Positions 41,659-52,586 of a DNA stretch of 64,000 nt are shown here, in pieces; position 1 is the stretch's first letter; each line of letters opens with the position of its first letter. The stretch covers positions 1 through 64,000 of the forward strand of contig JAQWUU010000029.1 of NCBI GenBank assembly GCA_029241985.1, read 5' to 3'. The position numbers and the translations under genes were made by a program. Under the pieces are notes generated by a model. The model made no database searches and had not been told where the DNA came from. It saw nothing but the letters and a program-made list of their open reading frames with translations. Source of the DNA: Aquiluna sp. (GTDB taxonomy: Bacteria; Actinomycetota; Actinomycetes; Actinomycetales; Microbacteriaceae).

Positions 41659-42098
41659 TGCATTGTCCATTTTGTCGCAACTCAGACTCGAGGGTAATTG
41701 ACTCAAGGACTAGCGACGACGGGTCCGCAATTAGACGTCGGAGGCAGTGCCCAGAGTGTCAAAAGAGATTCACGACAATTGAGACAGCGAGCCTAATGAT
41801 CACTAAGCGCAGCGGTGTGACTGAACCTTTCTCGAGAGACAAGATTGTTTCCGGAGTCCGCAAGGCTTGCCAGGGTAGACCAGTTACCGATGCTGATCTA
41901 GCGCTCTTGGCCCAACAGGTAGAAGAAGCACTGCGTGCTACTGGCGCCGCTTCCATCGAAGCTCAGGACATAGGACTTGCAATTCTGGAACCGCTCAGAA
42001 ATCTGGATCACGTGGCCTTCATGAGATTTGCCAGTGTTTATCAGGCTTGGGATTCCCTCGAGGATTTCGAGACTGCCATCAAGAGCCTCAGAGGATAA
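41658..42098 (+). CDS. nrdR: transcriptional repressor NrdR
   Basis: [42 protein letters not shown] zinc ribbon plus ATP-cone. Confidence 0.97.
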   Translation: MHCPFCRNSDSRVIDSRTSDDGSAIRRRRQCPECQKRFTTIETASLMITKRSGVTEPFSRDKIVSGVRKACQGRPVTDADLALLAQQVEEALRATGAASIEAQDIGLAILEPLRNLDHVAFMRFASVYQAWDSLEDFETAIKSLRG

Positions 42099-42100
42099 CG

Positions 42101-43090
42101 GTGTTTTACCGGTTCCTGTTCAGGGTATTCTTCGTCCGTCTGGACCCAGAGATTGCTCACGAACTGGTTGCATGGGCCATGAAGCTAGCGTCATCACTGG
42201 GGCTCTTGCGGGCCAAGAGGGTTGCGAAGACCCAAACAATAATGGGCATAGATTTTGAGAACGCCTTGGGTATGGCTGCCGGGTTCGACAAAAATGGAAC
42301 TCTAATCAGACCTCTTCACGCACTGGGGTTCGGCCATGTGGAGATCGGGACGGTTACTCCTGTGGCTCAGGGCGGTAATCCGCAACCACGGCTCTTCCGA
42401 CTTCCCAAAAACAAGAGTTTGATAAACCGAATGGGTTTCAATAATGATGGAGCTGAGGTAGTAGCTCGTCGGGTGAAGACGCTTCGAATGAAGCACAAGA
42501 ATCTTCCCGTAATCGGGATAAACATCGGAAAAAACAAATCAACCTCTGAGCTGGATGCAGCAAGCGACTATCAAATGGCAGCAAAGCTGCTGGCTCCAGT
42601 TGCCGATTACCTGGTTATAAATGTTTCTTCACCAAATACTCAAGGCTTGCGCGATCTCCAACGAGTCTCAGCATTGCGCCCGATTCTTGAAGCGGTTCAA
42701 TCGGAGTCTGGAGACAAGCCGGTTTTACTAAAGATCGCCCCCGATTTGGCCAATGATGAAATCTTGGAGATTCTTCAGCTTGCCATTGAGCTAAGCCTCG
42801 CGGGTCTTGTCTTGAGCAACACCACGATTTCTCGCGAGGGCTTAATCTCCGAGGCCAATGTTGAGCAGACTGGTGGTCTAAGTGGCCCACCGTTGGCTAG
42901 CAAGGCGCTCAAGACTCTGAAGCTCGTGCGAGAGCTGTCTCCGGCATCAATGGTCTTGATCTCCGTTGGTGGGCTAACCGACCGCGCTGACTTTACCGGC
43001 CGCATTTCCTCTGGAGCAAACCTTGTCCAGGGCTATACAGGCTTTGTCTACGCAGGCCCGCTTTGGGCGAGGCGTTTGACTAGAAGCTAG
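42101..43090 (+). CDS. pyrD: quinone-dependent dihydroorotate dehydrogenase
   Basis: NALGMAAGFDKNGTLIRPLHALGFGHVEIGTVTP, NRMGFNNDGAE, NVSSPNTQGLRDLQ; GTG start at 42101 just after nrdR. Confidence 0.95.
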   Translation: MFYRFLFRVFFVRLDPEIAHELVAWAMKLASSLGLLRAKRVAKTQTIMGIDFENALGMAAGFDKNGTLIRPLHALGFGHVEIGTVTPVAQGGNPQPRLFRLPKNKSLINRMGFNNDGAEVVARRVKTLRMKHKNLPVIGINIGKNKSTSELDAASDYQMAAKLLAPVADYLVINVSSPNTQGLRDLQRVSALRPILEAVQSESGDKPVLLKIAPDLANDEILEILQLAIELSLAGLVLSNTTISREGLISEANVEQTGGLSGPPLASKALKTLKLVRELSPASMVLISVGGLTDRADFTGRISSGANLVQGYTGFVYAGPLWARRLTRS

Positions 43091-44085
43091 GGCCTTGTTT
43101 CTGGGCTCTTGTTCAGCTCGGGATCTGTAACGATCGAATTACCTAGAATCTGATCGATCGCCTTCATTATCTCTGCCGGAATTTCAACACCAGCAGCCGC
43201 GATGTTAGAGGCGATTTGCTCCGGCTTGGACGCCCCGACAATAGCCGCTGCAATATTTTTATTTTGCAATACCCAAGCTATAGAGAACTGGGCCAGAGTT
43301 AGGCCCAAGTCATCAGCCAATGGCTTGAGCTGCTGGACTTTCGTCAGAGTATCTTCGGACATGAATTTCTCCATGAAGCCACCAATTTCGGAATTTGCAG
43401 CGCGCGAATCGGCCGGAAGGGGTGCTCCAGGAAGATACTTACCCGTGAGTACTCCTTGGGCCAAAGGAGACCAAACTATTTGGGACAGCCCCATCTTTTG
43501 GCTCATTGGAACCACTTTTTGTTCAATAACCCTCCAAAGCATCGAGTACTGGGGCTGGTTGGAAATCAGCCGGTAGCCCATTTGAGAAGCGAGTTCTTGG
43601 CCTTGTTCAATCTGCTCGGCGTTCCATTCGGACACGCCAACGTAGAGCACTTTCCCCATGCGCACCAGGTCAGCAAAAGCCTGCATCGTTTCTTCTAGTG
43701 GTGTTTCATAGTCGAAACGGTGTGCCTGATAGAGGTCGACATAGTTAGTTTGAAGTCTTCTTAGCGAACCATCAATAGATTCCATAATGTGCTTGCGACT
43801 GAGCCCAACATCGTTTGGCCCCTTTTCAGCCACTGGCCAATAGACCTTGGTGAGGATTTCAAGGCCTTCGCGACGCTGACCCTTCAGGGCAGTTCCCATG
43901 ACAGTTTCTGCGGCCTGGTTGGCGTAAACATCTGCGGTGTCAAACGTTGTAATGCCGCCATCTAGGGCCGCCTTAACAGTTTGGATTGCCTGCTGATCTT
44001 CAACCTGGGAGGCGTGAGTCAACCAATTGCCATAGATGATTTCTGAGATTTTTAACCCTGAATTGCCAAGATACCTGTGCTGCAT
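43087..44085 (-). CDS. aldo/keto reductase
   Basis: 332 aa; RYLGNSGLKISEIIYGNW, FDTADVYANQAAETVMG, VDLYQAHRFDYETPLEETM. Confidence 0.93.
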   Translation of the reverse strand: MQHRYLGNSGLKISEIIYGNWLTHASQVEDQQAIQTVKAALDGGITTFDTADVYANQAAETVMGTALKGQRREGLEILTKVYWPVAEKGPNDVGLSRKHIMESIDGSLRRLQTNYVDLYQAHRFDYETPLEETMQAFADLVRMGKVLYVGVSEWNAEQIEQGQELASQMGYRLISNQPQYSMLWRVIEQKVVPMSQKMGLSQIVWSPLAQGVLTGKYLPGAPLPADSRAANSEIGGFMEKFMSEDTLTKVQQLKPLADDLGLTLAQFSIAWVLQNKNIAAAIVGASKPEQIASNIAAAGVEIPAEIMKAIDQILGNSIVTDPELNKSPETRP

Positions 44086-44112
44086 TATTGCTCCCTAATT
44101 CGATCTATTGAA

Positions 44113-44655
44113 CTAACTGTCTAATTTTGTGAACCGAGCGACCTGAGGTTTTGGAATCCTGAGTGAACGCATCTGGATTGAGCGCATCGCTCCGTACCAA
44201 GCAAGACCCTTTTCCATATTCTCTGCACCAAATTTAGCGGCCGTCTTTTTCTTGACTGCTTTACCAACAAGGAATGAATCTACAGCCACGATCGCGAATA
44301 CGCCCCACATCGCAAACAATGCAATCAGCTGAATCTCATACGAATCGATGAATGTCAGCATGACGACCAAGAAAAGCATCGGTAGCACTAGCTCACCTGC
44401 CGTAAATCTCGCGTCAACTACATCTCTTGCAAATCTGCGCTGAGGCCCCTTGTCGCGGCCTCCGAGGTAGCGTTCCTCGCCGGCCATCATGCCCTGCCTA
44501 GCCTTCTGGCGTTCAGCGCGCACCTTTTCGTTGTCAACACGCTTCGCTTCTTTGCTTCGATCTCCAACGAGTGGTCTTTTTCTGGCTAGCTCTCTATCCT
44601 TGCGCGAAGGTGTTGGGCGGCCTTTGCCTGCCTGCGTCGGCTCTTGCTCTGTCAT
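44113..44655 (-). CDS. DUF3043 family membrane protein
   Basis: 180 aa; KGRPTPSRKDRELARKRPLVGDRSKEAKR...ERYLGGRDKGPQRRFARDVVDAR, two TM segments. Confidence 0.88.
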   Translation of the reverse strand: MTEQEPTQAGKGRPTPSRKDRELARKRPLVGDRSKEAKRVDNEKVRAERQKARQGMMAGEERYLGGRDKGPQRRFARDVVDARFTAGELVLPMLFLVVMLTFIDSYEIQLIALFAMWGVFAIVAVDSFLVGKAVKKKTAAKFGAENMEKGLAWYGAMRSIQMRSLRIPKPQVARFTKLDS

Positions 44656-44692
44656 CTGATCCTCTTGTTTGTTTAGGGACTAGATTACTGCC

Positions 44693-46093
44693 ATGGCGTT
44701 TCCTTCAATACCTATGAACCCTAGTTGGGTAGAACCGGCAAGCAAATTCGTTGACTCCCAGTTTCCAAGTGCAATTGGGTCACTTGGAAAGCTTGTGAAG
44801 ATTCCTGGTATCGCTTGGCCAAGCTTTGACCCGGAGAACTTAGAACTGTCTGCAGCAGCAGTGGCAAATGAATTTCGAAATTTGGAGTTCTTTGACTTCG
44901 TTGACATCCGTCGCTCGTTGAAGCCGTCAGGTGAACAAGGTTCGCCGGCGGTTTTGGCTAGGCGTCAAGGTTCCCCGGATGCCCCGCATATCCTGCTTTA
45001 CGCGCACCACGATGTCCAGCCTCCGGGAGATTTAGAGCTTTGGAATACAGCACCTTTCGAAGCAACGCTTGTGGGGGAGAGGCTCTTTGGAAGAGGAGCT
45101 TCCGACGATAAAGCAGGAATAGTTGCGCACCTGCATTCGATAAAGACCCTCATTGCACTGGTAAACAAGGTGAATTTGGGAATTACTGTCTTCATCGAAG
45201 GAGAAGAAGAGGCCGGCTCGGAGTCGTTTCCAGCATTTCTCGCTGATAACAAGGTCGATTTGGCCGCGGATCTGATTGTTGTTGCTGACAGTTCAAACTG
45301 GACTGAGGAAATACCGGCGTTGACGACCTCGTTACGCGGCGCCGTCTCACAAACGTTCACTCTTCACACCCTCGACCATGCTGTTCACTCAGGAATGTAT
45401 GGCGGGCCCCTGCCTGACGCGGCAACGGCAATGATTCAGTTACTTGCAACCCTGCATGATCGCAAGGGTGATGTTGCCATCGAAGGCCTAACCTCAGTAC
45501 TCACAGCCGGACCGGCAATGGACATCGAAGCATTCTCGGTTGCAGCAGGCCTACTGCCCGGCGTTGAAAGGATTGGGGGAAAACCCGTCACTCAACAAAT
45601 CTGGGGAGAACCAGCAGTGACAATAATTGGCATGGATATTCCAGCTGTCGATGTTTCGTCCAATACTGCTCAACCTTCGATTCGCGCTCGTGTCTCACTG
45701 AGGCTATCGCCGAGCCAAGATCCGCAATCAGGCCTCGAAGCCTTGAAGGCACACCTTTTGAAGCACGCTCCCTATGGTGCGCGGGTAGAGTTCGGCAGGC
45801 ACGAGGTCGGCCCAGGCTATCTCGCCAAAGATGGCTGGGCTGCCAACCTGGCGCACGAAGCATTGAGCGCTGCCTGGCCCAATAAAAGCGTGAACATCGG
45901 TATTGGGGGGTCGATACCTTTTATTTCCCAATTTGCAGCAGTCTTCCCGCAAGCCGAAATACTCGTCACAGGAGTTGAAGAGCCAGATTCAAGAGCGCAT
46001 TCTCCAAACGAGTCTCAGCATCTGCCGACACTCAGGAGGGCAATCTTGGCGCAGAGCCTTATTCTCCTAAACGGGAATGACTTATTGAAATAA
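44693..46093 (+). CDS. M20 family dipeptidase
   Basis: HILLYAHHDVQPPGDLELWNTAPFEA, GRGASDDKAGIVAHL, EGEEEAGSESF. Confidence 0.94.
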   Translation: MAFPSIPMNPSWVEPASKFVDSQFPSAIGSLGKLVKIPGIAWPSFDPENLELSAAAVANEFRNLEFFDFVDIRRSLKPSGEQGSPAVLARRQGSPDAPHILLYAHHDVQPPGDLELWNTAPFEATLVGERLFGRGASDDKAGIVAHLHSIKTLIALVNKVNLGITVFIEGEEEAGSESFPAFLADNKVDLAADLIVVADSSNWTEEIPALTTSLRGAVSQTFTLHTLDHAVHSGMYGGPLPDAATAMIQLLATLHDRKGDVAIEGLTSVLTAGPAMDIEAFSVAAGLLPGVERIGGKPVTQQIWGEPAVTIIGMDIPAVDVSSNTAQPSIRARVSLRLSPSQDPQSGLEALKAHLLKHAPYGARVEFGRHEVGPGYLAKDGWAANLAHEALSAAWPNKSVNIGIGGSIPFISQFAAVFPQAEILVTGVEEPDSRAHSPNESQHLPTLRRAILAQSLILLNGNDLLK

Positions 46094-46123
46094 CGCGTTA
46101 AACTACTCAACGGAGGTTCCAAA

Positions 46124-46465
46124 ATGACTCAAGCCACAGCTCACGGCGTAAAGCTCACTGATTTTGCAGTAAACAAGGTCCGCTCGCTCCTTGAAGCAGA
46201 GGGGCGCGATGATCTTCGGTTGCGCGTGTCTGTTCAGCCAGGCGGATGTTCAGGCCTTATCTATCAGCTTTTCTTTGATGAGCAACTTGAAGAAATCGAC
46301 GCGGTTGTTGACTTCAATGGCGTCGAGGTAGTTGTCGATCCGATGAGTGTTCCCTATCTAGACGGAGCTTCAATTGATTTTGAGGACACCATCCAAAAAC
46401 AGGGTTTCACGATTGACAACCCGAATGCTGATGGCAGCTGCGCTTGCGGAGATTCTTTCAGCTAA
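46124..46465 (+). CDS. erpA: iron-sulfur cluster insertion protein (HesB/IscA/ErpA family)
   Basis: LRLRVSVQPGGCSGLIYQLFFDE and C-terminal GSCACGDSFS. Confidence 0.94.
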   Translation: MTQATAHGVKLTDFAVNKVRSLLEAEGRDDLRLRVSVQPGGCSGLIYQLFFDEQLEEIDAVVDFNGVEVVVDPMSVPYLDGASIDFEDTIQKQGFTIDNPNADGSCACGDSFS

Positions 46466-46545
46466 AGCGCGGTTTTCGGGCGTCCCGGGACAACTCATCA
46501 GTTAGACTTGAAACACGTCTTAGGCGATGTTAGAAGGATATTTCA

Positions 46546-47400
46546 TTGAGTAAAAACCGGTCTAGAGCAACTGCGATAGCTGCAATTACGGGGCTTTCCC
46601 TGCTGTTAGCTGGCTGCAGTCCAGAAATGCAAAGAGGGTTCCTGCCGGACGCCTCCGGTGTGACAAACCACACTGACAGAATCATTGGTCTCTGGACCAC
46701 TTCGTGGATTGTGCTCTTGGCTGTTGGCGTTGTTTCTTGGGGTTTGATGGCTTGGGCCTTGATTGTTTATCGCCGTCGTAAGGGCGAGACTGGGCTCCCT
46801 GCTCAAATGAGATACAACATGCCAATTGAGACACTTTTTACAGTCGTTCCTCTTATTTTGGTGCTTGGCTTTTTCGCCTTCACCGCCAGGGACATGACCG
46901 CCATAGAGGCCAAAACTGAAAATCCAGATGTTTTCATCGAGGTAATTGGTAAGCAGTGGAGCTGGGACTTCAATTACGTAGACGACAACGTTTACGACAG
47001 CGGGATCCAGGCTCAGGTGGTTGGAAACCAGGACAATGTTCTAGAAACTTTGCCAACGCTATACCTTCCAGTCGGAAAGACGGTTCGGATAGATCTAAGC
47101 TCCAGAGATGTCATCCACTCATTTTGGGTAGTCGAATTCCTTTATAAGAAAGACATGTTCCCAGGACACACCAACAGCATGTATTTCACTCCTCTGCAAG
47201 AGGGCACCTACGTTGGAAAGTGTGCAGAATTATGTGGTGAGTACCACTCAATGATGCTTTTCAATGTGAAGGTTGTCTCTCAGACCGAATACGACGCTCA
47301 AATGTCAACTTTGGCAGCCCAGGGCAACGTGGGGCAGCTCTCAACCGAATACGACCGCAACCAGAATCTCCCTGGCGGAGATCCTGGGATTAGAGGCTAG
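46546..47400 (+). CDS. ctaC: cytochrome c oxidase subunit II
   Basis: Lipobox-like [13 protein letters not shown]; CuA ligands [12 protein letters not shown]. Confidence 0.96.
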   Translation: MSKNRSRATAIAAITGLSLLLAGCSPEMQRGFLPDASGVTNHTDRIIGLWTTSWIVLLAVGVVSWGLMAWALIVYRRRKGETGLPAQMRYNMPIETLFTVVPLILVLGFFAFTARDMTAIEAKTENPDVFIEVIGKQWSWDFNYVDDNVYDSGIQAQVVGNQDNVLETLPTLYLPVGKTVRIDLSSRDVIHSFWVVEFLYKKDMFPGHTNSMYFTPLQEGTYVGKCAELCGEYHSMMLFNVKVVSQTEYDAQMSTLAAQGNVGQLSTEYDRNQNLPGGDPGIRG

Positions 47401-47405
47401 GAAAA

Positions 47406-49094
47406 ATGGCTACGATCACTGAAACCAGAACGAATCCGCCTGCTTTTACTCCAAAGCGCAGTAAAGGTGAGATTCTTGTCGATTGGCTGACTACCACCGA
47501 TCACAAGAAAATTGGTTACCTCTACCTAATTACATCTTTCATGTACTTCCTGATTGCTGGCGTAATGGCGCTTGTAATTCGAGCGCAGCTAGCTCTTCCA
47601 GGCCTAGAGATCGTCGCAACCAAAGAGCAGTACAACCAGCTATTCACGATGCACGGCACAATCATGCTTTTGATGTTCGCGACACCGCTGTTTGCTGGTT
47701 TTGCCAACGTGCTAATGCCAGTTCAAATTGGTGCGCCAGATGTGGCCTTCCCAAGACTTAACGCGATCGCTTACTGGTTCTTTAGCTTCGGAAGCCTCAT
47801 TGCAGTTTCAGGCTTCTTCACTCCTCAGGGAGCTGCCAGCTTCGGTTGGTTTGCTTATGCTCCGCTCTCGAACACGACGTTCTCACCCGGAATCGGTGGA
47901 GACCTTTGGGTATTTGGACTAGCACTCTCAGGTTTTGGAACAATCCTTGGAGCCGTCAATTTCATCACCACTGTAATCACGATGCGTGCTCCAGGCATGA
48001 CAATGTGGCGCATGCCAATCTTTACCTGGAACACTTTGGTCACCTCAATCTTGGTAATCATGTGTTTCCCTCCTCTTGCTGCAGCTTTGTTTGCGCTTGG
48101 AGCAGACAGGCAATTTGGGGCTCACATTTTTGATCCAGAAAACGGTGGAGCCATGCTCTGGCAGCACCTGTTCTGGTTCTTTGGTCACCCAGAGGTTTAC
48201 ATCATTGCCCTGCCATTCTTTGGAATCGTTTCGGAAATCTTCCCTGTCTTCAGCAGGAAGCCAATTTTTGGTTACAAGACTCTCGTTTACGCGACAATCG
48301 CAATTGCAGCGCTGTCGATGACAGTGTGGGCGCACCACATGTACGTAACCGGGCAGGTGCTGTTGCCATTCTTCGCTTTCACCACGATGCTAATTGCGGT
48401 GCCCACGGGTGTGAAGATATTTAACTGGATCGGAACGCTCTGGCGAGGGTCCATAACCTTTGAGACTCCGATGCTATGGAGCCTGGGTTTCTTGGTTAGC
48501 TTCGTATTTGGAGGGCTTACCGGTGTGATTCTTGCCTCTCCGGCGCTTGACTTCCACATCTCTGACACTTACTTCGTTGTTGCCCACTTCCACTACGTTG
48601 TCTTTGGAACTGTGGTGTTCGCAATGTTTGCAGGTTTCTATTTCTGGTGGCCAAAATTCACCGGCAAGATGCTAAACGAACGCCTTGGAAAAATTCACTT
48701 CTGGGTTTTGTTTATCGGCTTCCACACCACTTTCCTAGTTCAGCACTGGCTTGGAGTTTTGGGCATGCCTCGACGCTACGCAACCTACCTGGTAGAAGAT
48801 GGGTTCACTGAGATGAACCTGATCTCGACCGCCGGTGCGGCGCTGCTCGCTCTGTCGATGGTGCCATTCTTCTTCAATGTTTGGATAACCTACCGAACTG
48901 GCAAGAAAGTAGAGTTGAAGGACCCATGGGGCTATGGCCGTTCACTCGAGTGGGCTACCGAGTCACCAATTCCTCGTCATAACTTCCACTCGATTCCGCG
49001 AATTCGTTCTGAGTCGCCAGCTTTTGACTTGAACTACCCTGAACATGCCGCGCCGGAAGCGAAGGCTTCTTATAGCAAGGAGGGTATCTCCTAA
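47406..49094 (+). CDS. ctaD: cytochrome c oxidase subunit I
   Basis: 562 aa; [62 protein letters not shown]. Confidence 0.98.
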   Translation: MATITETRTNPPAFTPKRSKGEILVDWLTTTDHKKIGYLYLITSFMYFLIAGVMALVIRAQLALPGLEIVATKEQYNQLFTMHGTIMLLMFATPLFAGFANVLMPVQIGAPDVAFPRLNAIAYWFFSFGSLIAVSGFFTPQGAASFGWFAYAPLSNTTFSPGIGGDLWVFGLALSGFGTILGAVNFITTVITMRAPGMTMWRMPIFTWNTLVTSILVIMCFPPLAAALFALGADRQFGAHIFDPENGGAMLWQHLFWFFGHPEVYIIALPFFGIVSEIFPVFSRKPIFGYKTLVYATIAIAALSMTVWAHHMYVTGQVLLPFFAFTTMLIAVPTGVKIFNWIGTLWRGSITFETPMLWSLGFLVSFVFGGLTGVILASPALDFHISDTYFVVAHFHYVVFGTVVFAMFAGFYFWWPKFTGKMLNERLGKIHFWVLFIGFHTTFLVQHWLGVLGMPRRYATYLVEDGFTEMNLISTAGAALLALSMVPFFFNVWITYRTGKKVELKDPWGYGRSLEWATESPIPRHNFHSIPRIRSESPAFDLNYPEHAAPEAKASYSKEGIS

Positions 49095-49507
49095 TGCGTT
49101 CGAATATTTGGGTCCTACTTGTTATGGCTGCATATTTCACGGTTGCAGACATAGGTTATGCAATCTGGTCGTATTTATACTTTGGGGCTGTAGAGCCGAT
49201 CGGGACGGCAGCTATCGGGCTGCTCGTGATTCTGTCTCTATTCATCGCATTTTACCTTTACAGCGGTATGCGCAGAAGTGCAGTTCTACCTGAAGACAAC
49301 CTGGATGGGGAAATAGCCGAGGATGCCGGCGAGGTTGGCTTCTTTAGCCCCTGGAGCTGGTGGCCAGTAGCGCTGGGCCTAGGAGCCGCACTGGTCTTCC
49401 TTTCATTGGCAGTAGGTTGGTGGCTTACATACATAGCCGTGCCGTTTGCAATAGTTGCAGTGGTTGGTTTTGTGTTTGAATACTCGCGCGGAGCACACGC
49501 TCACTAA
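49094..49507 (+). CDS. ctaF: actinobacterial cytochrome c oxidase subunit IV
   Basis: 137 aa, four TM-like segments, GFFSPWSWWPVALGLGAALVFLSLAVGWWLTYIAVP; directly downstream of ctaD. Confidence 0.92.
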   Translation: MRSNIWVLLVMAAYFTVADIGYAIWSYLYFGAVEPIGTAAIGLLVILSLFIAFYLYSGMRRSAVLPEDNLDGEIAEDAGEVGFFSPWSWWPVALGLGAALVFLSLAVGWWLTYIAVPFAIVAVVGFVFEYSRGAHAH

Positions 49508-49860
49508 TTGATTGAGGCCCCATTCGTTGGGCCGAACCAAATTTGCCCATGCCTCTTCCTTGCATAAAGCGATCTGGCATGCTGAACCAGAAGGTCTAAA
49601 CCATCTTTTACTGCCACTGAAGGCGGCTCAGGAGGGCTACATCTTTGGATGTCTCTCTGACGTCTCTGGAGCGAATCTGTCTTGAAGAATCGCATTGATC
49701 TAGTGGTGAAGCGATGATTGCAATTGGTCTTGCAGGTCCTGCGAATACAGCGTCGCCCATGCGATCAAGGACTGTTGCCTCAAGTATTTGGCAATCACTG
49801 TGTCGATTCACTTCATAAACCAGGGCGCCTCGGTGATGGCTTCTTGGGGAGTGGGTAAAA

Positions 49861-49897
49861 CTAAACCCCAGGTGAAATGATCACCCGGGGTTTTAGT
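49861..49897. terminator. likely bidirectional terminator at the 3' end of qcrB
   Basis: CCCCAGGTGA-AATGA-TCACCCGGGG with A-rich left and TTTTA right flank, just downstream of the qcrB stop (49910). Confidence 0.75.
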
Positions 49898-49909
49898 TCT
49901 GATTTTCTA

Positions 49910-51556
49910 CTACGCCTTGATTGACTTCTGCTTCTTCTTTGGCTTTTCTGAAACAGCTGCAGGTGCATGATCTGCATGCGCTAGCTCGTACTCGGCCTTT
50001 GAAACTGGAGCAATTCGATCCTCGAAGTAGATCCGTGATACAGCAGAGCGGAGCCTGTTGCCTATAGTAATTTTTCCATTCTCATCGGGTCTTGCAAGAA
50101 TGGGTTCGTAGTTCTTGTAGTCGACTAGTTTCCATAGCTCATACTCGTCCACTGGCTCGTGGACTTCGATGAATTCACCGTGAGGCAGACGCACAATTCT
50201 TCCAGTTTCGCGACCGTGAAGCACCATCTCGCGGTCCTTGCGCTGCAACGACAGGCAGGCTCGCTTGGTTACCCAGTAAGCAATTACAGGACCAATAATT
50301 AGCAAGATCTGCATTGCCACAAGCACCTGGTTCAGTGACATCTGGAAGTTTGTTGCAATGAGGTCTGTTGACGCTCCAGCCCAAAGAACGCCATAGAACG
50401 TTACTCCCGCAGCTCCGATGGCGGTTCTGGTCGGGTTGTTTCTTGGGCGGTCAAGAACGTGGTGTTCGCGCTTGTCCTTGGTCACCCAGTTTTCAATGAA
50501 AGGGTAGGCGGCGACAAGAGCCAAGAAGACCAATGAGACAACAAGTGGCACCATTACACCCATCGGGATGACGAAGCCGAAGACGGAGATGTCCCAACCT
50601 GACGGGGCAAGCCTTAGCGCTCCGTCTAGCCAGCCGATGTACCAGTCAGGCTGGGTTCCAGCCGAGACGGGGGAGGGGTCATAGGGGCCGTAGTTCCAAA
50701 TCGGGTTGATGGTAAATGTCGCTGAAATAGCTGCGATTACACCGAATACCAGGAAGAAGAATCCACCAGCCTTGGCAACGTAGACAGGTGCTAGCGGGTA
50801 ACCAACAACGTTGTCGTCAGTTCGTCCAGGACCCGAGTAGTGAGTGTGCTTGTGGATTATCACCATCATGAGGTGAACACCTATAAGCACGATGATCAGA
50901 GCCGGCACAATCATGATGTGGAGGCTGTAGAGTCTTGCGACAACCTCGGTGCCCGGGAACTCACCACCGAAGAAGCCAGAGCTGATTGCAGGGCCGATTA
51001 GCGGAATTCCCTTGATCATGCCGTCGATGATGCGCAGTCCGTTTCCGGAAAGAAGGTCATCCGGTAGCGAGTAGCCTGTGAACCCGGCTGCCATGCCCAT
51101 TACGAAAAGCAAGAACCCAACCACCCAGTTCAACTCTCGTGGCTTACGGAATGCACCTGTGAAGAACACTCTAAGCATGTGAAGTCCCGCAGCTGCTACA
51201 AACAGCAGGGCTGCCCAGTGGTGAACCTGGCGCATAATCAAACCACCGCGAATGTCGAAGCTGATGTCCAGGCTTGATGCATAGGCGATAGACATCTGTG
51301 CACCCTTTAGGGGAGCGTAGCTACCGTCATAGTGAACCTCAGCCATCGATGGCTGATAGAAAAAAGTCAGGAAAGTTCCGGACAACACCAAAATCACAAA
51401 ACTGTAGAGGGCGACCTCACCAAGCATGAAGCTCCAGTGGTCCGGGAAAACCTTCCGGCCGAACCCCTTCAGTACTCCAGCTACGCTTAGTCGCTCATCT
51501 AGGTAGTTCGCGGTGTTTCCAACGAAACCAGATTTCTTTTCAGTGGTATTAGTCAT
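49910..51556 (-). CDS. qcrB: cytochrome bc1 complex cytochrome b subunit
   Basis: 548 aa; QVHHWAALLFVAAAGLHMLRVFFTGAFRKPRELNW, GYSLPDDLLSGNGLRI, YPLAPVYVAKAGG. Confidence 0.97.
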   Translation of the reverse strand: MTNTTEKKSGFVGNTANYLDERLSVAGVLKGFGRKVFPDHWSFMLGEVALYSFVILVLSGTFLTFFYQPSMAEVHYDGSYAPLKGAQMSIAYASSLDISFDIRGGLIMRQVHHWAALLFVAAAGLHMLRVFFTGAFRKPRELNWVVGFLLFVMGMAAGFTGYSLPDDLLSGNGLRIIDGMIKGIPLIGPAISSGFFGGEFPGTEVVARLYSLHIMIVPALIIVLIGVHLMMVIIHKHTHYSGPGRTDDNVVGYPLAPVYVAKAGGFFFLVFGVIAAISATFTINPIWNYGPYDPSPVSAGTQPDWYIGWLDGALRLAPSGWDISVFGFVIPMGVMVPLVVSLVFLALVAAYPFIENWVTKDKREHHVLDRPRNNPTRTAIGAAGVTFYGVLWAGASTDLIATNFQMSLNQVLVAMQILLIIGPVIAYWVTKRACLSLQRKDREMVLHGRETGRIVRLPHGEFIEVHEPVDEYELWKLVDYKNYEPILARPDENGKITIGNRLRSAVSRIYFEDRIAPVSKAEYELAHADHAPAAVSEKPKKKQKSIKA

Positions 51557-52576
51557 TTACTTCCTCATGTCCCAGAACGATGGACCAACAGGGTCCAAGA
51601 AGTCGCTTTGTGCAATTAGGTAACCTTCAGCATCGACCGCGATGGGAAGCTGAGGCAGTGGTCTTGATGCGGGGCCAAATACAACCTCACAGTGGTTTGC
51701 CAAGTCAAAAGTCGACTGGTGGCAGGGGCACAACAGGTGGTGCGTGTGCTGCTCATATAGAGCAACCGGACATCCAACGTGAGTGCAAATCTTCGAATAG
51801 GCAACAATTCCCTGGTAGCTCCAGTCGGCCTTGGCTGGGTCTTCGTTGAGATCACTCGGGTTCACTCGAACAAGAAGAACAGCCGCTTTAGCTTTTTCCT
51901 CGAGTTTGTGCTCTTCCATCTCGCTGAGGCCCTCCGGAATCACGTGAAATACTGATCCAATGGTGACATCCGATGCCTTGATTGGGATTCCGGTCGGATC
52001 TTTCGTGAGCCTGGTGCCGGGCTTCCACATCGTGTGTCGAAGAGTGTCTCCTACTACTGGTCCCAAGTCACCAAAGATAATAATCGCTGGAATCGGGAAG
52101 AATGCAATCGCTCCGTACATGCTGCGACGAATCAACTTGCGCCTGGTAAACCCTGACTCTCCGTCTGCGAGCTTTACTATCTCGAGAGCTTGAGCCCGGG
52201 TCTCATCTGAGCTTCTAGCCTGGTGGCGCATTTCTGATACTTCATTGTCTGGCATCAGAGTTTTTGCCCAGTGAACCGCTCCGAAACCGATTCCAAGCAT
52301 CGAAAGAGCCATGCCTAGGCCCATCCACAGCGCGTTATTGCGAGTAGCTGACAAGTCACCGTCAATAATCGGGAACGCAAAGAAACCCCATACGGCAATG
52401 ATTGCGCCAAGAACGCTGACACCGAACATTGCTGCAATTTGCTTTTCAGCAGTCTTGGCGTGCTTTTCGCTCTTGTCGGTCATGCGAACCCGGTGTGGTT
52501 CGATTCCAGGGTCTTTGATTGGTTTCTGTATGTCTTTTGCTAGCCCAGGGGAGTAGCTTTTTTCAATGTCGCTCAT
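51557..52576 (-). CDS. qcrA: cytochrome bc1 complex Rieske iron-sulfur subunit
   Basis: CTHVGCPVALYEQHTHHLLCPCHQSTFDL; three TM segments; ATG at 52576 preferred. Confidence 0.96.
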   Translation of the reverse strand: MSDIEKSYSPGLAKDIQKPIKDPGIEPHRVRMTDKSEKHAKTAEKQIAAMFGVSVLGAIIAVWGFFAFPIIDGDLSATRNNALWMGLGMALSMLGIGFGAVHWAKTLMPDNEVSEMRHQARSSDETRAQALEIVKLADGESGFTRRKLIRRSMYGAIAFFPIPAIIIFGDLGPVVGDTLRHTMWKPGTRLTKDPTGIPIKASDVTIGSVFHVIPEGLSEMEEHKLEEKAKAAVLLVRVNPSDLNEDPAKADWSYQGIVAYSKICTHVGCPVALYEQHTHHLLCPCHQSTFDLANHCEVVFGPASRPLPQLPIAVDAEGYLIAQSDFLDPVGPSFWDMRK

Positions 52577-52586
52577 AGCTCTTCTC

